Shown here: positions 1 to 12,963 of the stretch, piece after piece
Position numbering within the stretch: the stretch's first letter is position 1
Layout: each line of letters opens with the position of its first letter
Source: Carnegiea gigantea
Lineage: Eukaryota > Streptophyta > Magnoliopsida > Caryophyllales > Cactaceae
Assembly: GCA_029747015.1 (NCBI GenBank)
Contig: JAKOGI010000187.1
Coordinates: 372,501 to 436,500, forward strand
Direction: 5' to 3'
Length of the DNA: 64,000 bases
Position numbers and translations under genes: made by a program
Notes under the pieces: model-generated
What the model saw: only the letters and a program-made list of their open reading frames with translations
What the model was told of the DNA's origin: nothing
The model's database searches: none

Positions 1-1244
1 AATTGTTCATGATCATGCACGTTTAAGATTTAATGCTGGATTTAGATCGTCTAAATAAGATTTTGTGATCTTTAGTATTGGGAATGAATATCGAGAGATT
101 CATGTGGATCTATATGAGTTAAAGAACGATATTAGTGGGCGGTCATGCGAAGAAAATATTGCAAAAATATGGTTATTGAGCTATCAACAGACCTGAAATA
201 GGGATCAGTTTGGGAAGGAACTGGTATCAATTGGCGCAGGAAGAATTCATGACTAGTGATAGCTGGACGGGTTAGCTTCCAATAGGTTCGGGAAGTACGC
301 AAGTTTGAGGTTTTCGGCACCTTACCATGCGAATCAGGCTCCGCGTCCTCAACAAAAGTTTTAGGGGACATCATGATCTAGTGGACATCATGAACCTTTA
401 TACTGGATTCTACATCTTCCTTGGAGATCAGGAATGAAAGATAGACCATCCAACAACAGCAATCGGAGATAGTTACAGAAGTTTTTATGGTATTGTAAGG
501 AGACTACAAGATATAGTGAGATAGGCAAACTTGATTATGTACACAAGTGTATTTGGGTTGACAATTGAAGTTCAATCAGTGTTACCAGATTCGAAGAAGA
601 CGGTATCAATAATTTCTCTTATTATGGGTTAGGTCATGCATGTTGAGGGGCTCAGCAAAGCTCATTAGACGAAGTAAAATATTGAGGGGCGTTAAAGTCT
701 ATGAGATATCTGGGTATCAAATAAAGCCCCGACAACCTTTCTTTGACTCCTCCAAGTTCTCAAAAACCTTATTGGTAGGAATTCTAGTATTGATCCAAAT
801 GGAAGTCCACTAATCTTTGCACACTTGATAATAGGCCCCCTATCTACCCAAGTAGCATTCTTAACACTCTTCCTGACCTCTAAGGATGCCAGTAAAACTA
901 GCAACTCCCTTATTATGCAATAACATACTTTAGTTTGTAATACCTTTGCAGCAATACTTCATTACCCATCCTCTCCTCCATTGAATTGTCTCAAGACTTT
1001 TAATGTCTATAAGGGAATCCTTACCATTATGATAGATCATGTCTCTCCCATGCCTCCACTGATTACCTTTGTTCCACTCATTCACCAGGGCCATTAATGC
1101 AATAATGATGTGATCTTTTCTCTCCCCCCTTAATATCCAATCATTACATGGATATCTACTCTCCTACCATTCTGGTTTTAGATTCATGCACAAAGCTTTG
1201 CTTCCGTGAAATCAATGATTGGAATTATTTCTTTTTTAGTGCCC

Positions 1245-1560
1245 TCTATCTCTAAATTGTTTATACATATCGCTTATTTTCACTCCATCTACAGCATGGT
1301 AATAATTTTATTATCCATCATTTTCCAAATCTGTCATCTGTTCCTTTCGATAATAATCTCAATTTACTTTTTGCGATCATTATTTCAATAGTAATGCAAT
1401 CTTTCCTATTCTATCCCAATTAAAATCATCTTATCCTTATTACCCTCCGTTCCTAAATTGTTTACGCTTCCAATTATTTGCACTTTATCCACATCAGGGT
1501 AATGTTTTAATTGCCCATCGTTTCGAAATTTGTCATCGGCTCTTTTTATGAAACTGTCAC
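1245..1560. repeat. Diverged tandem duplication, about 200-bp period
   Basis: The segment near 1249-1355 is repeated at about 1449-1560. Both copies contain 'CTAAATTGTTTA', then a 'CCAT..CAT..GGTAAT' block, then 'AAAT.TGTCATC.G.TC'. The copies are clearly diverged. This looks like internal duplication within an old LTR rather than a satellite array. Confidence 0.5.
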
Positions 1561-2136
1561 ATCAGTGACCATTCCAATACTTTTAGTCAGTAATCAACTC
1601 CCCCTTAATCGTCTTGACCTCTGTATTGATATCGTCTCATTGCTACTTTACCCCCCAGCAATTACTTAAAACGATCTTAATTGGCATCCGAGACATTGTT
1701 GATTAATCTATCTTTTGTATAAATGCTGTTGTTTCTGTCATTTCTTATAATTGATAAACTTACCTCATCGTTAACCGTTGCTTTTTTTATCGTTATCTGA
1801 TCCTTCTTTAAATCTAAACTTTTGGAAAGTTAATGCTTCCTTATGAGTGTCGTACCCCTTTTCATGATTACCCACCAAGTCATTGAAAACTTGTTAAATA
1901 TTGAATCCGTCCTTGCGCGATTTTAAGTGCTTGCCAATATTCTAATGCTTTCGACCATCATCTTCCTCTTCTTCATTTCACTAAAAGTGTATTTATGTGT
2001 CTGCATATTTTATGGTAGTAAGCCCGCACAGCTTAACTTGAGTTAGAAATGCAGTTACGCTCTCAAACTAGTGCAAGTGAACAGTAACTGTTGTAGCCCC
2101 ACCAATTTTCTTGTTTTAACATTCTATTCCTCAAAA

Positions 2137-3473
2137 TATGGACTTGACTCTTCTCTATGTAGTCTCGTTATCTTACTTAAACTCGTACATATTGCCTATT
2201 TTATGCCTTACTCATTCCAAACCCAAATTCATCTATCGACTCTGTCATGTTGATGGCGGCTAAACGATCACCTTGTTGAAACTCCATGACTATTATCTTC
2301 GCTCCAACTACTTAAGCAAGAGAAGATACATAGAGCACAGACTTGGATTTGGCATATGAACCCTTACTGACTAGTTTGTCTTTGCACTGATATCCTCATT
2401 TTGATCATTTCTTATATTTGATATATGTGCCACATATTCTTAACCCTTGCCTCCATATCTGGTCTCTCTTCAAATTTGGTCTCTCCTTAATCTCATACTT
2501 CTAGAAGATCGTGGCTTTGTAAGGGTATTCATACATATGCCTGGCATTATCTGCTATGTCCTTGAGACCTGTTAGTAACTTGTTATTAACCATTGAACCC
2601 ATTCTTGCTCAATTTTAAATGATTATCGACATTCTAATGCTTATGACTTTCATTCGTTCCATTAAGGACATAATTATCCGTATTCCACCTTTTCGGGTTT
2701 ATTGAGGGCGTAACTATATATGCATGTTCCATAAACCCCCTAATGTCCTCGCTTTCCTTTTAACACGTCGCCCCTACTACTCACTAATCAGCTAAGCGGT
2801 ATGCCTATTGGGGTATGGAACACCATTCCCTTACCCAAAAATGATAATATCCTTGCTATATCAACCCTAACACACCTAGATTAGGGATAAAAGGAAGAGC
2901 CTAACAGACTTGGGAATTGTTAAACCACATACATCACCTCGTCACCTCCTAAGACGATAATTCATGCCTCCCCAACAACTTCTTAAACACAAGCACCTGA
3001 TGAGCTAGGTTAAGCTAGCTAAGCACGAAACACGATTACGTTCAAGTGAAGGAACATAAACATGCTTAGTCCGTCGTTCAAGTATGATTCCCAGAGCTGT
3101 TCATACGCATAATTCGGTCAAATAGGCAAGTATTGATTCGAATTTACATTTAAGCCTATTCATGCCATTCCAGCTTAACTATTCATACCTTTCAAGCTTA
3201 ACATGAATCAAGACTCTAGTTAGACATAAACGATTCACTCCGAAGTCTACAACAATTATGGGACAATTAAGCTTTCATATACATTGATTTTAAGCACTCA
3301 CAAATCACGTTGACATTAACCAACAATTATGATACTGCCTTGGCTTTCCCATGCAATCCTGTTATCTCACTTAAGCTTATTTTAGTGTGCCTATTTCATG
3401 CTCTATCTATTCACACCTAAATTCGCCTAGTGACTTGTTCCAACTAATGGTGGCTAAACGATCACCTTATTGG
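2137..3473. repeat. Direct repeat pair (2137-2279 and 3325-3473)
   Basis: Two segments of about 145 bp, roughly 1.19 kb apart, share the same order of blocks and end in nearly identical sequence around 'GGCTAAACGATCACCTT'. A second, shorter similarity links 1869-1957 and 2603-2650 around 'ATTCTAATGCTT'. The arrangement suggests an old LTR with internal duplications, or two overlapping LTR relics. Confidence 0.5.
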
Positions 3474-3979
3474 ATACTCCAATTCCTTATTATCCCATTC
3501 TATATTTCATAAAGAACGCATAACGAGTGACAAATTAATCTTTTAACTACCTAATCAGACCTAGAAGGCACCATAATAATCGTATCTGCCACATATATAA
3601 CTCAGGAATCTTCTCTTATGAACATGTCCTCATTGTACACTTTATCTCTAAATGGCTAGCAGCCATTAATTTCAACTTCTTACTTCATGTCCAAAAAGCA
3701 GCTGTCAAAATCATTTAACCCGTTATGTAATTGATTTACGTCCATTCTCTACTAACCAAGGCTATGCCTGCTGCCCACACTCAGATGTCTCAGCCTTTTG
3801 AGCTATTAAGTGAGGAAGGGGTCATTCAGCTCATTCATGTTCCGTATTTACTCCTCCAACGGTGCTACTAAACATCTACTGCATCCCACCTCCATCCCTT
3901 TAATCTGCGTACATATTGATTTGAGGTTTTCTCATAGGAGTTCCTATAGGCCAGATCCAAGTCACAACCTTCCTTCACT

Positions 3980-4320
3980 TCTCATATATCGTCTGGAATT
4001 CCACCCTAAACGAGTCACTAAATCTAATAGAACTATTAAGCCTTCCAAGTTAGATATTTTCTTAATTCTCAATTAATACAAAAAAACTCACAAACAAGTG
4101 CCCACATAGTTACTTTCTTCCCAGGCTAAAAGCTCCACGAAAGTCTGTAAATATTCATTACTTCCAAGAATCACCAAACTCAAAATGTTCCACTGAACTT
4201 CATAAGGTCTTACAGGAACTTCAAAAATAATATGTACAATCTAAAGGAAGAAGTTTCAGAGGTATCCTCCAAGTATACACTGCACAAAATGACGCCTAAT
4301 CTTACATCCCACGACTCAGG
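3980..4320 (-). repeat. Fragment of the long gypsy LTR
   Basis: The sequence follows the same order as 43440-43860 in the long solo LTR in FAR intron 9. Shared blocks include a GAGTCA block, 'AAGC/CTT..AA.CTTGATATTTTC', 'AAACTCAAAAT' and a 'CAAGTAT.CACTGCA' block. It is a diverged copy, in the orientation of the minus-strand LTRs at 7015 and 36357. Confidence 0.5.
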
Positions 4321-4394
4321 AATTATGTTCTTAATCCATATCATGTTATCATAATGAAGCCATTGCTCGTACTTAGTTGTAGTACGGTATGCGT

Positions 4395-4450
4395 TTCTTC
4401 CAACCTGCCAGTTTCAAGGACGAAACTTATTTTAAGGGGGGAAGGCTGTA
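4395..4450 (+). pseudogene. C-terminal end of a gypsy polyprotein and polypurine tract
   Basis: The + strand frame reads FQPASFKDETYFKGGRL then a stop overlapping the LTR start. This matches the usual end of plant chromovirus-type Ty3/gypsy polyproteins, where the last residues lie on the polypurine tract. The tract itself is the purine run at about 4433-4446, directly before TGTAACGG. Only the tail is convincing; the frame upstream is broken. Confidence 0.6.
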
Positions 4451-6906
4451 ACGGCCCGACCCTAATGTTCATATTAATTACATTGAATCACCTTAATTAC
4501 AAATTCATCAAGTTTGGCCCAAGCATTTCACCCGTCATTTTCGCATTTCAATTCAGCATTTTCTTCATATGTATTTGTACCATTACAGGTTGAATCGGTA
4601 GAATGACCTCGGAAATGGATTTTTGATTACTCATAAAATAATTCATTAAAAATTCTAAAAGTTCAAAGGAATAGTTGAACATCTGTTAAAAAAATGTCTT
4701 CCAAAATTTTGCATCCAAAGCTTAAAAAAAAAAAAGGTGAAAGTCGGTTTGACTGGTCAAATCAACTTTGACCGATCAAAGGCGGTCAAAGTTCCAGATT
4801 ATTCCCAAAAAAAACCAAATTTTTCCAGATTTTTTCAGAAAAAACAAAAAAAAAAAATCTAATTTTACCATTTTGCCCTTGCCCCTATATATATATATAT
4901 GTGGGGGGGGCTCTCATCTCACGCCACTCACACACACACGGGCAGAGGGAGGGGGAAAGAAGAGAGAGGAGAGAGAAAGGAAGAGAGAGAGAGGAGAGAG
5001 AAAGGAAGAGAGAGAGAGAGAGAGAAGAAAGAGGAGAGAGAAAGAGGAAAGGAAAAAGGAAAAAAAAGAGGAAGAGGAGATTAAAGTTTTGGATTCTGAA
5101 GCAACTTCGAGGTGAGTAATTCTTGGTTCCTCGATTTAAAAATTTTCATTTGATATTTTATGATTTAGTATATTAAAGATATTCATGTCAAGCGGTAGAT
5201 GTCAATAATATAATTTCATGATTAATTGTAACGATTGAGGTATTGTGAGTTGTTAAGTATGATATAAATGCATTCACTATAGTTTCAAAGTTATGAAGAT
5301 CAGTTAATGCTTTGATTATTGGGAGCTATTGGGTTGGACAATATTGTGACAATTTTTCTGAAGAATATACATATTATTGGACATTTGTAATAAAAAGTCG
5401 TGAATTTGGAGGTACATATTGTAAGTCATGAATTCCAAGCATGTATTTTCTGAATTATGGATTTTGATCAGAATGTTATGTTTAATGAAATGTGATTATA
5501 TGGATTCATCACGTTATGTCTTTGGGAGAAAAACTCATGTCTTGACCAAGGCTATTACAGAACATTCTAGAATTATAGTCATAGTAGTGACTGTCGTTAT
5601 GTCATTTATTGCCTTCACATGGTAATGCCAGGAATCAGTAATGGCACTAAAAACATTAATAATGATTCGGGCATAAATGACCATAAGATAATAATTTAAA
5701 TTATGCAACGACATGCATTAATAACAAGGGCCCATACTGATGATAATTTAACAAAGTAAGGACAAGTAAGCCGTTACCCCATTACGCGTTTATCATGACA
5801 GGAATTTAAATTATCTATTAAAACAAGATATTCAAAAACAGGGATGAAAGCAAAACAAAGTAGAGTCAAGTCAATAGCCTCTTACATACTAATAATTAGC
5901 ACATGGTTCAAGGGATTCAAATTATCGATCAAAAAAAAAAATCCCAACAAATTTCATAACCTTGCACTAATTACAAGAGAATTACATATGTAAAGTAGGA
6001 AGGAGGCCACATCTGTCGGTTCAAGCTGCCAGTGCACATTTTTCATTACAAAGGAGAGAGAATTTCAAAGACCAGGTACGTACCTTGCCTATGTTCTTCA
6101 AAAACTCACAGTGTTCTCAGCAATGAAAAATTAATACAAGATTCATCTAATGAATCAATTTCTCAATGTTTTTGTCACATAAACAAGTGGCCCCGCCAAT
6201 TATCACCAGGGCTTATGCCCGTCAATTATCAAGGCTTATGCCGACCAATATACCCGCGCGCGGTATCAACTCAGGCTTCTCGATCGGCCTGGGGGGTGAG
6301 CACCCAAAGTATGATCGTTTCAAGATGTACATCGACCAAGGGGTCCACTTTCAGATAATAACCAGCAAACCAATTTTACTTATGCATTCTCTCTCTCCTG
6401 TTTGCAAGGCAAAAATGGTTTGAAATGCGGCCGGCTCAACTCATTTACCACAAACTTATTTTACCGCATAGGAATGTACGTGCTGAACTTCGGCTCATCA
6501 TTCGCATATTTTCATGTTTTCTGTTTTAGGTATGAGAAGAAGTGAACAGCAATTCTCCTGAGAAACCAGGCAGCCGCTAAAACAAGGGACATTTACTGAT
6601 TGCTAGTCAGTCAGCGCTCGCAGTGATGATAGGTTAGTAACTGAAAGGTTGTGTGTTGCTATTCCGTTGAAATCTGAGGACAATAATACTTCGCATTAGT
6701 ACATCAAGTTACCACATGGGGAACAAACAGTATGAAGGGACAAATACTTATTTGAGGTGATTTCAGTTGTTTACTAAAGTAGACAAGCCTTGTTCCATCC
6801 TGAAACGGCGGTAACGCCTCCCTTCAACAAAACAAAGTCTTCCGCTGCAGATTAATAAATTCATGGTTAAGCTAAGATAAGTAGCATTAGCTTTTGTCGC
6901 GTTACA
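4447..6906 (+). mobile_element. 3' LTR of a Ty3/gypsy (Del/Tekay-like) element
   Basis: It begins TGTAACGGCCCGACCC directly after a polypurine tract and ends in GTCGCGTTACA, giving a 2460-bp LTR in + orientation. The terminal 130 bp (6780-6906) are homologous, inverted, to the start of the neighbouring LTR at 7015, which confirms the end point. It contains a TATA-like run at 4885-4900 followed by GA-rich DNA. The 5' LTR and the left target duplication would lie outside the window. The family call is from terminal sequence only. Confidence 0.65.
4885..5084 (+). promoter_or_regulatory. Putative LTR promoter: TATA run and GA-rich leader
   Basis: A (TA)n run at 4885-4900 lies about 25 bp upstream of a purine-rich tract (4926-5084) composed of GAGAGA and AAAGAGG units. 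Inside an LTR this fits a core promoter and R/U5 leader. The long reading frames across this tract come from the low-complexity GA sequence and are not genes. Confidence 0.45.
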
Positions 6907-6998
6907 ATGACTCATTTAACTGGTCTAACATAACTCATACACACCTTGATAGCTAACTCATAAATACTTGATAGCTCACAATGGCCCTTAAAACCTTA

Positions 6999-7010
6999 GC
7001 TTTGATACCA
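6999..7010 (-). other. Primer-binding site of a minus-strand gypsy element
   Basis: On the minus strand the sequence reads TGGTATCAAAGC, one base from the initiator-Met tRNA primer site TGGTATCAGAGC. It lies 4 bp inside the LTR end at 7015. It shows that the LTR to its right is the 5' LTR of a minus-strand element. Confidence 0.6.
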
Positions 7011-7014
7011 AATC

Positions 7015-8175
7015 TGTAACGCCCCTAAAATGCTAATGACATGATTTATGGAAAACTGCAGCGGAAGATTTAATGATAGAAGGCGCTACTGTCGTCCTGA
7101 TAAGGACAAGGCTCACTAAAACCATTTAATCTTGTAACTCATGTTCACAATCACAATATCTATTAAACCGAAACACTCCAAGACCAAAGTCCATAATGGT
7201 TCAACTTCAATACAATTGACTTAATCATACCATGTGCTAACTCGCACTCCACACTACACAAGTATATTGAATATAGACCCAACTTGACTCTGAGGTCGAT
7301 CCTAACATTCATGCTATGCTGAATCCACTGTGAGTATCTGATGACTTCCAAAAGGGCTTGTTAAATGGAGAAACATGTGATACTTCATCACCTAAAATGG
7401 AAAACATGAAAACAATTTGAAAATGTGAGCTAAAACTCAGGACATACATTCCTGTATTGTAAAATAAGCGTAGAAACACTGCTGATGGGTACCCGCCTTT
7501 GCAATTCATTTCGTTCGCAATAACAATGAAAATGAAAGTGATATGAAACTGAATTGCTCATTATTATCTGGATGTGAACTCCTTGCAATGATATGATCTA
7601 TACATAGGCGTATATCTGTTAATCCGATCAAGATTTGGCCTGAAACCGTGCAGGTAAATAATGGGCTGACGCCCTATAGATGATAACTAACAGGATCACA
7701 AGTTAAATGGCAAATCACTGTATAAACTGATTCATTGATAAACTCATTAAGAGTTGTAACTTAGTAAACATGTTCTGCTTTATGATGATACAGGCAATGG
7801 ATATGCCTTGAATCTTTAAAAAATGTCATCTGACTTAATAAATACGTTTTGACTTGATAACACATATGCATAACGGGAAACGATAACTAGGCCTCGACTC
7901 TATTTCATAAATGTCATTGTAGGCATGTGTAGCCAGTAAATAATCCTTACTCACATAATTGAGTAAGTAAAAGTATGTATAATAGAATTTGAGTAATTAA
8001 ATGGTATACATAACTTGGGTATTTCAATATAACTTCAAAACCGAATTAATAAAAATAATTAAATTCGATATAAAGTAAATGAAAGTAAAATAGACCACAA
8101 TGAGATGAATGAGATTACAAAGGAAAAGACCTTGATGGTGACAAATGGGAGAGTGATTTTGGACTCTCTTAGTGA
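7015..8175 (-). mobile_element. Partial 5' LTR of a minus-strand gypsy element
   Basis: Homologous along its length to the long LTR in FAR intron 9, first to 36357-37260 and then, from about 7870, to 42932-43195. The comparison shows that the 5.7-kb element at 37261-42926 is absent here, so this copy is the empty-site version. Similarity stops near 8175, where the LINE relic starts, so the LTR is truncated. Confidence 0.7.
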
Positions 8176-8199
8176 TGTTCTCACAGGATGGGATAATGC

Positions 8200-10162
8200 C
8201 CTTGCACCTGCGTCAAATGAAGAGCTTGATTCTTGGAGCTAGGGACTTTAAGATTTCAGATAGATTCCATAGGTGCGTATCTTGCTTAGACGGCACCCCC
8301 TCATGAGCTATCCCTTCCTTCACCACTAGGTGCTATGCCGACTTCACAGTGAATATCCCACTCGATGTATAATGCCATATGAGTCTATCATTTGGCCAAC
8401 AATCGCATAAAGTAGACCAAGAATCAAGTTTGCATAGTAGGGTATGAATACCTCACGGATCAGTGACTCTTGCCATGATGCATTATCGTAGTCAATTAGT
8501 TCGCTCACCTTCGTGACTGGAGGATTATCCGATCCGCCTCGGAGTCATCACAGCAAACGACCAAGGTCTTGGGAGCCATCTACTCCCCAAGACATCAACC
8601 GAGTCTCTTTTACCAATCAACCAGCGGGTCCCTGCAAGGATGACATTTTTCGCGGCCAAAATGCTCCACCAGTTGTAGCTAGGTCGGCTGCCCAAGGTAG
8701 CATCGAACACACTCCCATTAGGATAGTATTTTGCCCCACGTACCTAGCTAACTAACGATAAGGGATTCGAATCCAAGTGCTAGAATTTCTTAGCTAATAA
8801 GGCTTTGTTAAAAGCGTCCATATCTCTAAATCCTATTCCCCCCTCGACTTTCTTTCAACACAGCTTTGAGCTTCCCAACCAGTGAAATTTTCGGTCTTCT
8901 GTTTTGTGTCCCCAGACTCTCCACCAGAATCGACTAATCGTTGCTTGAATGGTGTTGCACAGTTCCTTAAAGAAACTTAATACACTCATGGCACACAATG
9001 GTATTGCTTGAGCGACAGCTTTGATTAGTTCCAGCCCAGAAAATCAGTTGTTCCCTAAACCCTGCTAAGCGTCTTTTAATGCAATCCACAATGAACAAGA
9101 AAGGTTTCTTCTTTGGCATTATCCATAATTTATTTTCTGAAGTGAGGCCTTTTTGTAGCTGTAAAGCAACTCCCTGACCGTGATTGCTTGGGATAAATCA
9201 ACCCACAGAAGATTAGAGTATCATCGGCAAAGCATAGGTGTGATATAATAGGAGCAATATGACATACCCAAAAACCCTGGAGTGCATCGTGCTGCACTAC
9301 TATTCTTAAGAGCCCTTCTGAAAAAAGTACAAAGAGATATGAGGACAAGGGGTCCCCTTGCCTAATCCCATGGCTAGAAATAATATGGCCTTAAGGTGTT
9401 CCGTTGACAAGAAAGGAGAATGAGGCTGATTGCATGCACCTCATAATAAGCTCCACCCATCTCTGATCGAATCTCATCCTGAGCATGACCTTGGCTAGAA
9501 AAGGCCACTCCACATGATCGTATGCCTTTGGCATGTCCAATTTGATTGCCATAGCCCTCTGTCGGCTTGATCCAAATGCATGGGATGAAAAGTCTCAAAG
9601 GCTATGAGTATGTTATTTGTTATCAATCGGCCCTGTGTGAATGACCTTTGGGTCTCAGATTACACTTGGCAGAATGGGTTTACGTCTATTCGCAATCACT
9701 TCCGTTGTGAGCTTATAGGCCACATTACGTAAGCTTATGGGACGAAACTCCGTAATAAGCCCTGGATTGGGTTTCTTAGGGATCAATGCAACAAAAGGGT
9801 GATTGAAGCTTAGCATGGCCATTTAGAATCTCTAAAACTGCTACTGTAACATCATCTCGAATCAGCTGCCAGAACCACTGGTAGAAGAGCGGTTCATCCC
9901 ATCCGGTCCCGACGCTTTGTGGGGATGCATTTGCCTCAGGGCTTTCTCGATCTCCTCCTTGGAGTAGAACACAAGGATTCACACATTCAAGCACTTCGTC
10001 CATTTCGAGATGGTTCGATGTAGTAAAGAGGTCCGACAAGTAGTTCACAATGGCATTCTCGATCTCCTTTAGGTGAGTTCGTTGCACCCCGTCATCATCG
10101 GCTAGGGAGTTGATGTGATTTCTAGCCCTTCTCATGGTGGCTTGAGTGTGAAACCAACAGGT
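8200..10162 (-). pseudogene. L1-type LINE reverse transcriptase relic, C-terminal part
   Basis: Read on the minus strand in shifting frames, this gives the conserved order of a plant L1-type LINE ORF2. From right to left there is a THREE-helix-like linker (FHTQATMRRARNHI), then reverse transcriptase blocks including 'GIRQGDPLSSYLFVL'-type sequence and the catalytic FADD (HLCFADDTLIFC near 9220), then a zf-RVT-like region with a GGIGFRD motif near 8850. Several stops and frameshifts break it, so no functional protein is possible. The endonuclease part is not seen. The relic continues on the other side of the CACTA insertion at 20321-20457, which fixes the order of events: the LINE is older than the CACTA. 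Confidence 0.75.
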
Positions 10163-10770
10163 CACTACAATAGTCCGTTGAAATGGAGACCGAAAAATAG
10201 AGACCGAAGAATAAAATGGTCTCTAATTAAAATTGGAGATCGAATATTCTGATTTCAAATTAAGATCAATTCAGAGACCGAAATTGTCAAACGGTCTCTA
10301 CTTGATACCCACAAAATGTTCGGTCTCCAAAATCTGAGACCAACAAAATATATCGGTCTCAGATTTTGATACCAAAGTCAAAATTGGTTTTGTTTAGAGA
10401 CCAAAAAAATTCTCGGTCTCATATTTAGAGACCAAATTCCCAGCATGGTTTCCATTAGAGACCAAAATAATTTTCGGTCTCCAACTTTTCAGCCTAAACT
10501 CGTAAACGCGTTCCACTTAGAGACCAAAAATTCCGGTCCCTAAGTTTAATTTGGAATTCGAGATTATTCATTTGCTAGAACGCGGGTTTTTTTGAAACCA
10601 ATTTCAGAGACGAAAACAATTTCGGACTCTTACTGAGACCGGTTTTTGGGTTGGACTCAAACGAGACTAATTTTAGAGACCAAATCCTCAAGTACGGTTT
10701 CACTTAGAGACTGTATGTGCCCGGTCTCAAAAAGTAGTCTCAAAAGCTCGATTTTAATTTTTCGCCCTCA
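10163..10770. repeat. CACTA left subterminal repeats (GAGACC motif)
   Basis: The hexamer GAGACC and its complement GGTCTC occur many times in both orientations, usually within AGAGACC(G/A)AAA or TTCGGTCTC. In En/Spm elements such arrays are the binding sites of the TNPA-type protein. Density drops after about 10745, where a GC-richer leader begins. Confidence 0.85.
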
Positions 10771-12250
10771 TCGCGGTCTCCACAACCCCAGAGCTCGACC
10801 ATCTCTTCTCCTCGCACAACCATTTCGCGACAGCCCAGCCCGGTTTCGGCGACGGCAGGCCACATTCCGGCGACAAGGTTGGTGTTTTTCGGCTCGTCGT
10901 TCTCTGTATATTCTCACTCACAGCCTCTTCTTATATGTACGTTGCAAGTCAATTAGGGTTGAACGCAGCCTGCTCAGCGACGGTTTGGTGTTTCCGGCGA
11001 GGTGTGTTCCGGCGACTTGTTGAGGTAAGTATTGCACTTTAGTTTTATCAATTCCACTCCACTGCTTCACTTGGTTTGGTGAGTTAGGGTTCACTGTGAA
11101 ACAACCACATTTAGCTAATGGGCATTGCAATATTTCTGGGATTTCAGTTAAATGGAGACCGAACTGTGAAATGAGTAGTCTAGAACAGTGGGAATTGACT
11201 GAGAAATGGGGACAGAGGAAAAATGTTAGTTCATCCCCATCTGTGTATGTCAACCTTCTGGGTAGATTTCATGTCCAGTTTTCATACAAATGAGAATAAT
11301 TCTGCCCCCAAAAATGTCACTAACAAAAAGCAGAAGCAACCGACCCCTTGTTTCCTTCATAGGATGACTGTGATGAGTTGTCATTGGTATGAGAATTGGT
11401 CATTTACATGGGAAAAAAAGGAAAACATTAATCAATTTCAGTGGTTGTAAATATCGTAGGATCGATTGATTGAATTTGAGTTGGTTTGTTTGAGGCATTT
11501 GAACGAACGGTAGAGCATGCACATGGAGTGGTTGACGACTTCATCATAACGATGGAGTCCAAATTATTAAAATATGGCAGCCCGCATAGTAGCAGTCTTA
11601 GAATTCTTGAACGTGATCATGTATGGCCTTTGTCTTACCATTACTATCAAGAACATATCATCAAAGTGTTGTTAATACAAAAGCTCATCACTTGGAAAAT
11701 TTTATTCCTTTCTTCTAATATATTAAACTGTGTCTTAGGGTTTCGGATTGTTGGGATGAACTCAGCTTAATCTTGATCCTAATTAATGTTAAAGTTTTAG
11801 ATCTTTTAGATTTAAGTGATTAGGCTCAACGCTCTGTTGAAATGATTGTCCAAAATCTCTAACTTTTGGGCAATTTTAGGATGGCTTTTGGACCACTTAC
11901 AGTTTTGTTAGGTCTAAAAGCAAGCACAATAAAGCTAATAAATGATTAAACTACAAAAATTAAAGGGGAAATGCACTCACCTTTGACCATCATTGGACAC
12001 AGCATCATTGAAGTCCATTTTACCCTATCCGGATACAGTTTTAACTTGCTAAAGGGGCTACACCATATCCTTGCATATATACAAGTCAGAAATAGGTTGC
12101 CCTTTCAAATAGGAAACTAGGGTGAAAGACCATGCTGATATGACAAGGTTTTGATGGCCGATTTTTCTTCTAAAAACACACTCTTCTCATTTCTGGCAAC
12201 TAATTTTATACCATAGATAACGATCTAACCTAAGAAGTGCTTACCTTTAA
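10771..12250 (+). other. CACTA 5' leader and intron region
   Basis: A GC-rich stretch (about 10770-11030) with repeated 'CCGGCGAC' looks like a 5' untranslated exon ending near 'GAGGTAAGTATT' at 11024, a good splice donor. From there to 12250 no protein family is recognisable. I treat it as leader and intron of the transposase gene. The short reading frames here have no support. Confidence 0.4.
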
Positions 12251-12253
12251 TTT

Positions 12254-12255
12254 GT

Positions 12256-12324
<69 letters not shown>

Positions 12325-12574
12325 ATATATATATATGTATGTATGTATGTATGTTTGTGTGTGTGTGTATAATATATACACACACTCACACTCACACGCA
12401 CACACACACACATATACATACACACACACGCACTCACTCACACACTCACACACAAACATACATATATATATATCCATATATATATATATGTATGTACATT
12501 TGTGTATACGTTGATGAGTTTATTTATGTATGTATGTATGTGTGTATATATATTTATATACATATCTTATATAT

Positions 12575-12617
<43 letters not shown>

Positions 12618-12663
12618 TATTATATATATATATATATTAGTATATGTATGATATATGATTGTT

Positions 12664-12699
<36 letters not shown>

Positions 12700-12839
12700 A
12701 TATATATATATTATGTATATGTATGTATGTATGTATATATACATGTATATATCATATATATATACTAATAGATATAATATATTATATATATATATATATA
12801 TATATAGTAATGTAGGTATGTATGGATGTATGTATACCT

Positions 12840-12882
<43 letters not shown>

Positions 12883-12918
12883 TTATTATGTATATATATA
12901 GGTACATATAATTATGTA
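12254..12918. repeat. Compound microsatellite (CA, TA, GTAT)
   Basis: About 660 bp of (CA)n, (TA)n, (GTAT)n and (GT)n tracts, with little unique sequence. Long reading frames on both strands (Tyr/Ile/His/Thr-rich) are products of the repeats. It lies directly upstream of the TNP2 coding start. Confidence 0.9.
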
Positions 12919-12963
12919 CGTATGTATGATTGCCTAGTAATATATGCAGTTCCTCCTGAGACA

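Larger units (their letters stand above)
1..4394. other. Decayed gypsy-type retroelement DNA, no intact gene
   Basis: No open reading frame longer than about 90 codons looks real here. Positions 90-200 on the + strand weakly resemble the zinc-binding segment of a Ty3/gypsy integrase (a Tyr-x-x-Leu-Lys then Trp pattern), broken by several stops. Positions 700-1180 read on the minus strand as protein-like sequence that I cannot assign. The stretch ends just before the recognisable end of a gypsy polyprotein at 4395-4450, so most of it is probably the internal region of that element plus nested insertions. The two repeat sets and the LTR-like piece listed separately lie inside it. Confidence 0.4.

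Noticed and set aside
4768..5119. Arg/Glu/Lys-rich open frames
   Set aside because: The GA-rich leader of an LTR gives such frames in all phases; no start context or conservation.
12237..12581. Long open frames on both strands rich in Tyr, Ile, Thr and His
   Set aside because: They are translations of (TA)n, (CA)n and (GTAT)n microsatellite tracts and have no protein character.
12254..12918. Centromeric or satellite array, or CRISPR-like repeat
   Set aside because: Simple di- and tetranucleotide repeats without unit structure or spacers; the host is a plant nucleus.
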